Shown one piece after another: positions 1 through 13,400 of a stretch of 64,000 nt of DNA. Below the pieces are notes generated by a model. That model was not told where the DNA came from and searched no databases. It saw only the letters and a list, made by a program, of their open reading frames with translations. The translations under genes were made by a program, and so were the position numbers. The stretch is from Sipunculus nudus. Taxonomy: Eukaryota; Annelida; Sipuncula; Golfingiida; Sipunculidae. Each line of letters begins with the position of its first letter. Within the stretch, counting starts at the first letter, position 1. The stretch covers positions 72,847,642 to 72,911,641 of the forward strand of contig CM049306.1 of the NCBI GenBank assembly GCA_026874595.1, written 5' to 3'.

Positions 1-250
1 TTGTAATATTTTGAATGGGGGGGGGGGGGGGGTTAGTGATTGCTGATTTTCTAGTTCACACAGGCTTTTTTTCCAAGATGCCATCTATCCCATTAGGCCT
101 AATGTGAAAGAAAATTAATAGACCATATATATTTACTGCACAATTTACACTAAATATGTAGGTAACATTATTTGTGGACAGAAGAGTGGTGGTGGGGGTG
201 GGGGGGATGGGAGGGGGGGGGGGCACGCTTAAATTAGAACATTATCACAA
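1..250. repeat. Poly-G and G-rich low-complexity tracts
   Basis: A G homopolymer lies near positions 18-32, and a G-rich stretch near 187-223 consists of runs of G broken by T or A. No coding content is visible. Homopolymer lengths are prone to assembly error. Confidence 0.8.
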
Positions 251-1860
251 GGTGTTTCCTCTTTTCTGAGGTATATAAAATATTGCACACAGAAACAGAT
301 AAAAAGCAATTTGTGCAGTTTTATATCTTTTATTGCCTGCTATTCCTTATACTATGCCATTTATAGGATGGTTAAGAATTTTAATGCCCATATTGTAATA
401 AAAATGGCCCATATTGTAATAAATGCAACATGCTAATAGTGTGAAAAAATTGTTCAAAATTGAAATAATGATTAGTTTCTGTGATAAAACACGGTAAACG
501 CTGTAGTGATTGCCTGAAATTTATTAGAGACAGCCAAATGTACATTGTAATGTAAGAATCTTTTCCTACCATATAGTAACAAAAACTAGATGAGGTTAAA
601 TACGGCCAGTAATTTTATAACACACATTTTTCAGGTAAAGTATGAATCACAAAATTAGCTCAATAATGAATGTAACTGAGATATACTGTTTTAAGTGTAT
701 CAATCATTTTGCAGTCAGGGATATAAGAAAGATGGGCCACAAAACAGCAAACAGCTTTAATTAAACCTTGATCTTGAGCAACCAATAAGCTTCAACAACC
801 AGGCCAATCGATCCTTTAACCTTTAAGCTTGATATTTTCAGGTCAGACTTTATAGAATTTAAATGGTCAATATTTTGGGTATAATTCTATATGCAGCTTA
901 CTTCATGGTATATAGATGGTACACAAAATAATCCATTATTAATCAATCATTTGTAATTTTCTATCTTTCAGTCATCAAATATGATTCAACAAATGATTCA
1001 TACCACTAATATTTACAATGTGACATAAGCATCTATACTTAAACAGATTTAAAACAACAATGAAAGGTAAGAATTTGGTCAAGCACTTCCATATTAGGTA
1101 TAAATTATGCATTATTCATGATGTTATTGTTAAGAATGGGTTTAACTTGTTTCCAATCAAAACACAAACATCATTCTGGCACGCGTGATGTAATGTATTT
1201 GAGGCAGACCAAGTTGCCGATATTTTTGTTATTGTAAGTAGAACATATACAGCAACAACAAAATGTCACAAAGCTGTTTCACAGAGTATTGAACCAAACA
1301 AAGGCAGGTGGTTATGGCTTTAGGCCAGGTGAAAAACTAAGGTTTACTTCCTGACAGGGCAGGCAGAGGGTCCAACTAATCCTTTGGTATTAAAGAACAA
1401 TTGTTCATCCACATGACTGGTGTCTCATCTATCAACCTGACATTTAAAAACATACTCTTTCTGCATATAATTAATACACTGTTTTACTTAAATTCTCTTG
1501 GACCAGTATCCTTTTTTATTAATGTCAGTTTAACCAACACATTCACTGGAACTTAATTTTCCATTAAAGACCCTGTGAGAATCAGTCTCTCCACATCTCT
1601 GTCAGTGTTCTATAAATAGAATGGACTTTACTAGTTATATTACTCAGTAGGATCCTGTTTGAACAATTTAATATTTTTGGGTATATCAAAAGTACATTTG
1701 GGAGGGTGAATTTTGTCTAACAGATGCCCGACTTGGCATGAATAAAATATAGTCAATGTCTGACCCTGCTAAACATTAAAAATATACAATAAAAAACCTA
1801 AGACTCTAAAACAAGGTTTGGGGTCAAAAACCAAGTTGAGCCTCTGGACTAATTTACAAA
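251..1860. other. AT-rich stretch without recognisable gene
   Basis: This stretch was read on both strands. The only open frame of note (381-572, minus) has no recognisable motif and is likely chance. No terminal repeats, tRNA-like boxes or splice-bounded coding segments were recognised. Confidence 0.6.
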
Positions 1861-1869
1861 ATATGATAT

Positions 1870-2511
1870 AACCACAATGGTTGTGGTGCAGACCAGGCCA
1901 GCCTAATGATCAGTTTAATCAATAAGATAAATACACTGATGGGAGGGGTGTAGACCAGGCAGGTCAATCAGTTTAATCTCTTATCAGTAAGATAATTACC
2001 ATACTGGGAGGGATGCAGACCAGGCTACCCTTATGGTCATTTTAATCATCAAGATAAATACCCAAATGGGAGGGGTGTAGACCAGGCCAGCCTTGTGATC
2101 TATTTAATCAATAAGATAATTACCATACTGGGAGAGGTATAGACCAGGCTGGTCAATCAGTTTAATCTCTTATCAGTAAGATAATTACCATACTGGGAGG
2201 GATGCAGACCAGGCTACCCTTATGGTCATTTTAATCATCAAGATAAATACCCAAATGGGAGGGGTGTAGACCAGGCCAGCCTTGTGATCTATTTAATCAG
2301 TAAGATAATTACCATACTGGGAGAGGTATAGACCAGGCTGGTCAATCAGTTTAATCTCTTATCAGTAAGATAATTACCATACTGGGAGGGATGCAGACCA
2401 GGCTACCCTTATGGTCATTTTAATCATCAAGATAAATACCCAAATGGGAGGGGTGTAGACCAGGCCAGCCTTGTGATCTATTTAATCAGTAAGATAATTA
2501 CCATACTGGGA
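1870..2511 (+). repeat. 63/189-bp minisatellite (left part)
   Basis: Units contain a block close to GGGAGGGGTGTAGACCAGGC followed by a TTTAATCA..AAGATAA segment. Three about 63-bp subunits make a 189-bp higher-order unit: the variant with GGATGCAGACCAGGCTACCC recurs near 2001, 2190 and 2379, exactly 189 bp apart. The array is interrupted by the fold-back element at 2512 and resumes at 18951. Confidence 0.9.
2503..2511. repeat. 9-bp target site duplication, left copy
   Basis: ATACTGGGA directly precedes the left terminus ACGACTGTGAAG and is repeated exactly at 18951-18959. The word occurs naturally in the minisatellite unit, which is the target. Confidence 0.85.
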
Positions 2512-2796
2512 ACGACTGTGAAGTTCGACGGACGTCCGACGTCCATTTTTCGTGAAAATGCTCCGTGAATGCCTGCTCTTCCTCCGCTTTTAGCCGGAAA
2601 CATATTTCCCTAACCAGCCTTCTGTTCACCGCTTTGCAGTGTATTTCGCTGATCATCGCTGCCCTCAAGGCTTCGTCAAGATCATGTATATCAAACGGTG
2701 CCAATACACGCTAATAGACAAATTTCACTATTAATAATACTTATAATGCGACTATTATTCTTTTTTTTTAAATCTGCTTGATATAAAAAATGTTAT
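2512..2796 (+). repeat. Left terminal inverted repeat, unique part
   Basis: These 285 bp are an inverted copy of 18661-18950. Differences seen by eye are a C/T change in the HFHEK/YFHEK codon, a 4-bp AAAG indel near 2710/18747 and poly-T/A length. Symmetry then continues for roughly 500 bp into the satellite units before the registers diverge. Confidence 0.9.
2513..2701 (-). other. Open frame embedded in left TIR (outward)
   Basis: This is a 63-codon frame with no internal stop, reading toward the outer end of the element. It includes FDIHDLDEALRAAMISEI and ends near KWTSDVRRTSQS before running into host DNA. The same frame sits in the right TIR with one residue change (His to Tyr). The peptide is charged and probably helical, and I do not recognise a family. 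It could be a captured exon: a TATTAG acceptor-like sequence lies just upstream in the right copy. It could also be a chance frame preserved only because the TIRs are identical. Confidence 0.3.
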
Positions 2797-5700
2797 AAAA
2801 TTTTAAATACGCTAAACAACCCATCAAGTTTGGTATCAACGGAAAGTACTTTTCACAGGTAGTCGCATGGTATGAATTTTAGAGTGGCACAAGTGAGCCT
2901 TTTAGAGAAGTCAAATACGACTTTTATTCAATTTTATTTTAATTTAGCGTGAATTTTAAAGTGTTATAAAATTTTAATTACGCTAAACAACCCATTAAGT
3001 ATGGTAAGAACGGAAAGTACTTTTTACTGGTAGTCACATGGTATGAAATTTAGAGTGGCACAAGTGAGCGTTTTAGAGCAATTAAATACGACTTTTATTT
3101 AATTTTATTTTAATTTAGCGTGAATTTTAAAGTGATATAAAATTTTAATTACGCTAAACAACCCATCAAGTTTGGTATCAACGGAAAGTACTTTTAACAG
3201 GTAGTCACATGGTATGAATTTTAGAGTGGCACAAGTGAGCGTTTTAGAGCAGTCAAGTACGACCTTTATTCAAACTTTTTAATTTAGCGTGAATTTTAAA
3301 GTATTATACATCTTTAAATACGCTAAACAACCCATCAAGTTTGGTATCAATGGAAAGGACTTTTTACTGGTATTCACATGGTATGAATTTTAGAGTGGCA
3401 CAAGTATGCGTTTAAGAGCAGTCAGATACGACTATTATTCATTTTTTTTTTTAATTTAGCGTGATTTTTAAAGTGTTATTAATTTTTAAATACGCTAAAC
3501 AACCCATCAAGTTTGGTATAAACGGAAAGAACTTTTTACTGGTATTCACATGGTATGAATTTTAGAGTGGCACAAGTGAGCGTTTTTGAGCAGTCAAGTA
3601 CGACTGTTATTAATTTTTTTTTAATTTAGCGTGAATTTTAAAGTATTATACATCTTTAAATACGCTAAACAACCCATCAAGTTTGGTATCAACGGAAAGG
3701 ACTTTTTACTGGTATTCACATGGTATGAATTTTAGAGTGGCACAAGTGAGTGTTTTAGAGCAGTCAAATACGACTATTATTCATTTTTATTTTAATTTAA
3801 CGTGGATTTTAAAGTGATATAAAATTTTAATTACGCTAAACAACCCATCAAGTTTGGTATCAACGGAAAGAACTTTTCACTGGTAGTCTTATGGTATGAA
3901 TTTTAGAGTGGCACAAGTGAGCGTTTTAGAGCAGTCAAGCACGACTTTTATTAATTTTTTTTTAATTTAGCGTGAATTTTAAAGTGTTATACATCTTTAA
4001 ATACGCTAAACAACCCATCAAGTTTGGTATCAACGGAAAGGACTTTTTACTGGTATTCACATGGTATGAATTTTAGAGTGGCTCAAGAGACCGTTTTTGA
4101 TCAGTCAGGTACGACTATTATTCATTTTTTTTAATTTAGCGTGAATTTTAAAGTGTTATCAAATTTTAATTACGTTAAACAACCCATCACGTTTGGTATC
4201 AACGGAAAGGACTTTTTAGTGGTATTCACATGGTATGAATTTTAGAGTGGCACAAGTGAGCGTTTTAGAGCAGTCAGATACTACTATTATTCATTTTTTT
4301 TTTAATTTAGCGTGAATTTTAAAGTGTTATTAATCTTTAAATACGCTAAACAACCCATCAAGTTTGGTATAAATGGAAAGAACATTTTACTGGTAGTCAC
4401 ATGGTATGAATTTTAGAGTGGCACAAGTGACCGTTTTAGAGCAGTCAAGTACGACTTTTATTCAATTTTTTTAATTTAGCGTGAATTTTAAAGTATTATA
4501 CATCTTTAAATACGCTAAACAACCCATCAAGTTTGGTATCAACGGAAAGAACTTTTCACAGGTAGTCGCATGGTATGAATTTTAGAGTGGCACAAGTGAG
4601 CGTTTTAGAGCAGTCAAGTACGACTTTTATTCCAATTTTTTTAATTTAGAGTGAATTTTAAAGTATTATAGATCTTTAAATACGCTAAACAGCCCATCAA
4701 GTTTGGTATCAACGGAAAGTACTTTTCACAGGTAGTCGCATGGTATGAATTTTAGAGTGGCACAAGTGAGCGTTTTAGAGAAGTCAAATACGACTTTTAT
4801 TCAATTTTATTTTAATTTAGCGTGAATTTTAAAGTGTTATAAAATTTTAATTACGCTAAACAACCCATTAAGTATGGTATGAACGGAAAGTACTTTTTAC
4901 TGCTAGTCACATGGTATGAAATTTAGAGTGGCACAAGTGAGCGTTTGAGAGCAATTAAATACGACTTTTATTTAATTTTATTTTAATTTAGCGTGAATTT
5001 TAAAGTGATATAAAATTTTAATTACGCTAAACAACCCATCAAGTTTGGTATCAATGGAAAGGACTTTTTACTTGTATTCACATGGTATGAATTTTAGAGT
5101 GGCACAAGTATGCGTTTAAGAGCAGTCAGATACGACTATTATTCATTTTTTTTTTTAATTTAGCGTGAATTTTAAAGTGTTATTAATTTTTAAATACGCT
5201 AAACAACCCATCAAGTTTGGTATAAACGGAAAGAACTTTTCACTGGTATTCACATGGTATGAATTTTAGAGTGGCACAAGTGAGCGTTTTTGAGAAGTCA
5301 AGTACGACTGTTATTAATTTTTTTTTAATTTAGCGTGAATTTTAAAGTGTTATACATCTTTAAATACGCTAAACAACCCATCAAGTTTGGTATCAACGGA
5401 AAGGACTTTTTACTGGTATTCACATGGTATGAATTTTAGAGTGGCACAAGTGAGTGTTTTAGAGCAGTCAAGTACGACTTTTATTCAAATTTTTTTATTT
5501 AGCGTGAATTTTAAAGTATTATACATCTTTAAATACGCTAAACAACCCATCAAGTTTGGTATCAACGGAAAGGACTTTTCACTGGTATTCACATGGTATG
5601 AATTTTAGAGTGGCACAAGTGAGCGTTTTAGAGCAGTCAGATACGACTATTATTCATTTTTTTTAATTTCTCTTGGATTTAAAAGTGTTATATATATTTA

Positions 5701-7462
5701 AATACGCTTAACATCCCATCAAGTTTGGTATCAACGGAAAGTACTTTTCACTGGTAGTCACATGGTATAAAAATTAGAGTGGCACAAGTGAGCGTTTTAG
5801 AGCAGTCAGATACGACTATTATTCATTTTTTTAAATTTTGCGTTGATTTTAAAGTGTTATATATATTTAAAAACCCTTAACAACCCATCAAGTTTGGTAT
5901 CAACGGAAAGTACTTTTCACTGGTAGTCCCATGGTATATAAATAAGAGTGGCACAAGTGAGCGTTTTAGAGCAGCCTGATACGACTATTATTCATTTTTT
6001 TTTAATTTCCTGTGAATTTTAAAGTGTTATATATATTTAAATACGCTTAACAACTCATCAAGTTTGGTATCAACGGAAAGTACTTTTCACTGGTAGTCAC
6101 ATGGTATAAAAATTAGAGTGGCTCAAGTGAGCGTTTTAGAGCAGTCAGATACGACTATTATTCATTTTTTAAAATTTTGCGTTGATTTTAAAGTGTTATA
6201 TATATTTAAAAACCCTTAACAACCCATCAAGTTTGGTATCAACGGAAAGTACGTTTCACTGGTAGTCCCATGGTATATAAATTAGAGTGGCACAAGTGAG
6301 CGTTTTAGAGCAGCCTGATACGACTATTATTCATTTTTTTTTTAATTTCCTGTGGATTTTAAAGTGTTATATATATTTAAATACGCTTAACAACTCATCA
6401 AGTTTGGTACCAACGGAAAGTACTTTTCACTGGTAGTCCCATGGTATATAAATTAGAGTGGCACAAGTGAGCGTTTTAGAGCAGTCAGATACGACTATTA
6501 TTCATTTTTTAAAATTTTGCGTTGATTTTAAAGTGTTATATATATTCAAAAACCCTTAACAACCCATCAAGTTTGGTATCAACGGAAAGTACGTTTCACT
6601 GGTAGTCCCATGGTATATAAATTAGAGTGGCACAAGTGAGCGTTTTAGAGCAGCCTGATACGACTATTATTCATTTTTTTTTTAATTTCCTGTGGATTTT
6701 AAAGTGTTATATATATTTAAATACGCTTAACAACTCATCAAGTTTGGTACCAACGGAAAGTACTTTTCACTGGTAGTCACATGGTATAAAAATTAGAGTG
6801 GCACAAGTGAGCGTTTTAGAGCAGTCCGATACGACTATTATTCATTTTTTAAAATTTCTCTTGGATTTAAAAGTGTTATATATCTTTAAATACGCTAAAC
6901 AACCCATCAAGTTTGGTATCAACGGAAAGTACTTTTCACTGGTGGTCACATGGTATAAAAATCAGAGTGGCACAAGAGACCGTTTTAGAGCAGCCTGATA
7001 AGACTATTATTCATTTTTTTTAATAACCTGTGGATTTTAAAGTGTTATATATATTTAAATACGCTTAACAACTCATCAAGTTTGGTACCAACGAAAAGTT
7101 CTTTTCACTGGTAGTCACATGGTATAAAAATTAGAGTGGCACAAGTGAGCGTTTTAGAGCAGTCAGATACGACTATTATTCATTTTTTTTTAATTTCTCT
7201 TGGATTTAAAAGTGTTATATATATTTAAATACGCTTAACAACCCATCAAGTTTAGTATCAACGGAAAGTACTTTTCACTGGTAGTCCAATGGTATAAAAA
7301 TTAGAGTGGCACAAGTGAGCGTTTTAGAGCAGGCGGATACGACTAATATTCAATTTCTTTTCAATTTCGCGTTGATTTTAAAGTGTTATATATATTTAAA
7401 TACGCTAAACAACTCATCAAGTTTGGTATCAACGGAAAGTACTTTTCACTGGTAGTCACATG
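2797..7462 (+). repeat. Left arm satellite array, about 170-bp units
   Basis: About 27 head-to-tail units are marked by GCTAAACAACCCATCAAG (2811, 2982, 3153, 3322 and onward, spaced 169-171 bp). Each unit also has GAATTTTAGAGTGGCACAAG and a T-rich spacer. Two subfamilies differ in the T-rich region and in ATGGTATGAATTTTAG versus ATGGTATAAAAATTAG; the second dominates after about 5.7 kb. A block holding the rare CCATTAAGTATGG variant recurs at 2993 and 4866, 1,873 bp apart, showing an 11-unit higher-order repeat. Short open frames in the array are by-products of the unit. Confidence 0.95.
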
Positions 7463-10400
7463 AATAATAGTCGTATTTGACTGCTCTAAAACATTCACTT
7501 GTTCCACTCTAAAATTCATACCATGTGAATACCAGTAAAAAGTCCTTTCCGTTGATACCAAACTTGATGGGTTGTTTAGCGTATTTAAAGATGTATAATA
7601 CTTTAAAATTCACGCTAAATTAAAAAAATTGAATAAAAGTCCTACTTCACTGCTCTAAAACGGTCACTTGTGCCACTCTAAAATTCATACCATGTGAATA
7701 CCAGTAAAAAGTCCTTTCCGTTTATACTAAACGTGATGGGTTGTTAAGCGTATTTAAAGATTAATAACACTTTAAAATTCACGCTAAATTAAAAAAAAAA
7801 TGAATAATAGTCGTATCTGACTGCTCTAAAACGCATACTTGTGCCACTCTAAAATTCATACCGTGTGAATACCAGTAAAAAGTCCTTTCCGTTGATACCA
7901 AACTTGATGGGTTGTTTAGCGTATTTAAAGATGTATAATACTTTAAAATTCACGCTAAATTAAAAAAATTTGAATAAAAGCCGTACTTGACTGCTCTAAA
8001 ACGCTCACTTGTGCCACTCCAATTTTTATACCACGTGACTACCAGTGAAAAGTACTTTCCGTTGTTACCAAACTTGATGAGTTGTTAAGCGTATTTAAAT
8101 ATATATAACACTTTAAAATCCACGGGAAATAAAAAAAGATGAATAATAGTCGTATCAGGCTGCTCTAAAACGCTCACTTGTGCCACTCTAATTTTTATAC
8201 CATGGGACTACCAGTGAAAAGTACTTTCCGTTGATACCAAACTTGATGGGTTGTTAAATGTTTTTAAATATATATAACACTTTAAAATCCACGGGAAATT
8301 TAAAAAAATGAACAATAGTCGTATCTGACTGCTCTAAAACGCTCACTTGTGCCACTCTGATTTTTATACCATGGGACTACCAGTAAAAAGTACTTTCCGT
8401 TGATACCAAACTTGATGGGTTGTTAAGGGTTTTTAAATATATATAACACTTTAAAATCCACGGGAAATTAAAATAAAATTGAATAAAAGTCGTACTTGAC
8501 TGCTCTAAAACGGTCTCTTGTGCCACTCTAAAATTCATACCATGTGACTACCAGTAAAAAGTTCTTTACGTTTATACCAAACGTGATGGGTTGTTTAGCG
8601 TATTTAAAGATTAATAAAACTTTAAAATTCACGCTAAATTTAAAAAAAAATGAATAATAGTCGTATCTGACTGCTCTGAAACGCACACTTGTGCCACTCT
8701 AAAATTCATACCATGTGAATACCAGTAAAAAGTCCTTTCCGTTGATACCAAACTTGATGGGTTATTTAGCGTATTTAAAGATGTATAATACTTTAAAATT
8801 CACGCTAAATAAAAAAATTTGAATAAAAGTCGTACTTGACTGCTCTAAAACGCTCTCTTGTGCCACTCTAAAATTCATACCATAAGACTACCAGTGAAAA
8901 GTTCTTTCCGTTGATACCAAACTTGATGGGTTGTTTAGCGTAATTAAAATTTTATATCACTTTAAAATTCACGCTAAATTAAAATAAAATTGAATAATAG
9001 TCGTATTTGACTGCTCTAAAACACTCACTTGTGCCACTCTAAAATTCATACCATGTGAATACCAGTAAAAAGTCCTTTCCGTTGATACCAAACTTGATGG
9101 GTTGTTTAGCGTATTTAAAGATGTATAATACTTTAAAATTCACGCTAAATTAAAAAAATTGAATAAAAGTCGTACTTGACTGCTCTAAAACGGTCACCTG
9201 TGCCACTCTAAAATTTATACCGTGTGACTACCAGTAAAAAGTCCTTTCCGTTTATACTAAACGTGATGGGTTGTTAAGCGTATTTAAAGATTAATAACAC
9301 TTTAAAATTCACGCTAAATTAAAAAAAAAAAATGAATAATAGTCGTATCAGGCTGCTCTAAAACGCTCACTTGTGCCACTCTAATTTTTATACCATGGGA
9401 CTACCAGTAAAAAGTCCTTTCCGTTGATACCAAACTTGATGGGTTGTTTAGCGTATTTAAAGATGTATAATACTTTAAAATTCACGCTAAATTAAAAAAA
9501 TTGAATAAAAGTCCTACTTCACTGCTCTAAAACGGTCACTTGTGCCACTCTAAAATTCATACCATGTGAATACCAGTAAAAAGTCCTTTCCGTTTATACT
9601 AAACGTGATGGGTTGTTAAGCGTATTTAAAGATTAATAACACTTTAAAATTCACGCTAAATTAAAAAAAAAATGAATAATAGTCGTATCTGACTGCTCTA
9701 AAACGCATACTTGTGCCACTCTAAAATTCATACCGTGTGAATACCAGTAAAAAGTCCTTTCCGTTGATACCAAACTTGATGGGTTGTTTAGCGTATTTAA
9801 AGATGTATAATACTTTAAAATTCACGCTAAATTAAAAAAATTTGAATAAAAGCCGTACTTGACTGCTCTAAAACGCTCACTTGTGCCACTCCAATTTTTA
9901 TACCACGTGACTACCAGTGAAAAGTACTTTCCGTTGTTACCAAACTTGATGAGTTGTTAAGCGTATTTAAATATATATAACACTTTAAAATCCACGGGAA
10001 ATAAAAAAAGATGAATAATAGTCGTATCAGGCTGCTCTAAAACGCTCACTTGTGCCACTCTAATTTTTATACCATGGGACTACCAGTGAAAAGTACTTTC
10101 CGTTGATACCAAACTTGATGGGTTGTTAAATGTTTTTAAATATATATAACACTTTAAAATCCACGGGAAATTTAAAAAAATGAACAATAGTCGTATCTGA
10201 CTGCTCTAAAACGCTCACTTGTGCCACTCTGATTTTTATACCATGGGACTACCAGTAAAAAGTACTTTCCGTTGATACCAAACTTGATGGGTTGTTAAGG
10301 GTTTTTAAATATATATAACACTTTAAAATCCACGGGAAATTAAAATAAAATTGAATAAAAGTCGTACTTGACTGCTCTAAAACGGTCTCTTGTGCCACTC

Positions 10401-13400
10401 TAAAATTCATACCATGTGACTACCAGTAAAAAGTTCTTTACGTTTATACCAAACGTGATGGGTTGTTTAGCGTATTTAAAGATTAATAAAACTTTAAAAT
10501 TCACGCTAAATTTAAAAAAAAATGAATAATAGTCGTATCTGACTGCTCTGAAACGCACACTTGTGCCACTCTAAAATTCATACCATGTGAATACCAGTAA
10601 AAAGTCCTTTCCGTTGATACCAAACTTGATGGGTTATTTAGCGTATTTAAAGATGTATAATACTTTAAAATTCACGCTAAATAAAAAAAATTTGAATAAA
10701 AGTCGTACTTGACTGCTCTAAAACGCTCTCTTGTGCCACTCTAAAATTCATACCATAAGACTACCAGTGAAAAGTTCTTTCCGTTGATACCAAACTTGAT
10801 GGGTTGTTTAGCGTAATTAAAATTTTATATCACTTTAAAATTCACGCTAAATTAAAATAAAATTGAATAATAGTCGTATTTGACTGCTCTAAAACACTCA
10901 CTTGTGCCACTCTAAAATTCATACCATGTGAATACCAGTAAAAAGTCCTTTCCGTTGATACCAAACTTGATGGGTTGTTTAGCGTATTTAAAGATGTATA
11001 ATACTTTAAAATTCACGCTAAATTAAAAAAATTGAATAAAAGTCGTACTTGACTGCTCTAAAACGGTCACCTGTGCCACTCTAAAATTTATACCGTGTGA
11101 CTACCAGTAAAAAGTCCTTTCCGTTTATACTAAACGTGATGGGTTGTTAAGCGTATTTAAAGATTAATAACACTTTAAAATTCACGCTAAATTAAAAAAA
11201 AAAATGAATAATAGTCGTATCAGGCTGCTCTAAAACGCTCACTTGTGCCACTCTAATTTTTATACCATGGGACTACCAGTGAAAAGTACTTTCCGTTGAT
11301 ACCAAACTTGATGGGTTGTTAAATGTTTTTAAATATATATAACACTTTAAAATCCACGGGAAATTTAAAAAAATGAACAATAGTCGTATCTGACTGCTCT
11401 AAAACGCTCACTTGTGCCACTCTGATTTTTATACCATGGGACTACCAGTAAAAAGTTCTTTCCGTTGATACCAAACTTGATGGGTTGTTAAGGGTTTTTA
11501 AATATATATAACACTTTAAAATCCACGGGAAATTAAAATAAAATTGAATAAAAGTCGTACTTGACTGCTCTAAAACGGTCTCTTGTGCCACTCTAAAATT
11601 CATACCATGTGACTACCAGTAAAAAGTTCTTTACGTTTATACCAAACGTGATGGGTTGTTTAGCGTATTTAAAGATTAATAAAACTTTAAAATTCACGCT
11701 TAATTTAAAAAAAAATGAATAATAGTCGTATCTGACTGCTCTGAAACGCACACTTGTGCCACTCTAAAATTCATACCATGTGAATACCAGTAAAAAGTCC
11801 TTTCCGTTGATACCAAACTTGATGGGTTATTTAGCGTATTTAAAGATGTATAATACTTTAAAATTCACGCTAAATAAAAAAATTTGAATAAAAGTCGTAC
11901 TTGACTGCTCTAAAACGCTCTCTTGTGCCACTCTAAAATTCATACCATAAGACTACCAGTGAAAAGTTCTTTCCGTTGATACCAAACTTGATGGGTTGTT
12001 TAGCGTAATTAAAATTTTATATCACTTTAAAATTCACGCTAAATTAAAATAAAATTGAATAATAGTCGTATCTGACTGCTCTAAAACACTCACTTGTGCC
12101 ACTCTAAAATTCATACCATGTGAATACCAGTAGAAAGTCCTTTCCGTTGATACCAAACTTGATGGGTTGTTTAGCGTATTTAAAGATGTATAATACTTTA
12201 AAATTCACGCTAAATTAAAAAAATTGAATAAAAGTCGTACTTGACTGCTCTAAAACGGTCACCTGTGCCACTCTAAAATTTATACCGTGTGACTACCAGT
12301 AAAAAGTCCTTTCCGTTTATACTAAACGTGATGGGTTGTTAAGCGTATTTAAAGATTAATAACACTTTAAAATTCACGCTAAATTAAAAAAAAAAAATGA
12401 ATAATAGTCGTATCTGACTGCTCTAAAACGCATACTTGTGCCACTCTAAAATTCATACCATGTGAATACCAGTAAAAAGTCCTTTCCGTTGATACCAAAC
12501 TTGATGGGTTGTTTAGCGTATTTAAAGATGTATAATACTTTAAAATTCACGCTAAATTAAAAAATTTGAATAAAAGTCGTACTTGACTGCTCTAAAACGC
12601 TCACTTGTGCCACTCTAATTTTTATACCACGTGACTACCAGTGAAAAGTACTTTCCGTTGTTACCAAACTTGATGAGTTGTTAAGCGTATTTAAATATAT
12701 ATAACACTTTAAAATCCACGGGAAATTAAAAAAAATGAATAATAGTCGTATCAGGCTGATCTAAAACGCTCACTTGTGCCACTCTAATTTTTATACCATG
12801 GGACTACCAGTGAAAAGTACTTTCCGTTGATACCAAACTTGATGGGTTGTTAAGGGTTTTTAAATATATATAACACTTTAAAATCCACGGGAAATTAAAA
12901 TAAAATTGAATAAAAGTCGTACTTGACTGCTCTAAAACGGTCACCTGTGCCACTGTAAAATTTATACCGTGTGACTACCAGTAAAAAGTTCTTTCCAGTT
13001 ATACCAAACTTGATGGGTTGTTTAGCGTATTTAAAGATTAATAACACTTTAAAATTCACGCTAAATTAAAAAAAAAATGAATAATAGTCGTATCTGACTG
13101 CTCTGAAACGCACACTTGTGCCACTCTAAAATTCATACCATGTGAATACCAGTAAAAAGTCCTTTCCGTTGATACCAAACTTGATGGGTTATTTAGCGTA
13201 TTTAAAGATGTATAATACTTTAAAATTCACGCTAAATAAAAAAATTTGAATAAAAGTCGTACTTGACTGCTCTAAAACGCTCACTTGTGCCACTCTAAAA
13301 TTCATACCATAAGACTACCAGTGAAAAGTTCTTTCCGTTGATACCAAACTTGATGGGTTGTTTAGCGTAATTAAAATTTTATATCACTTTAAAATTCACG

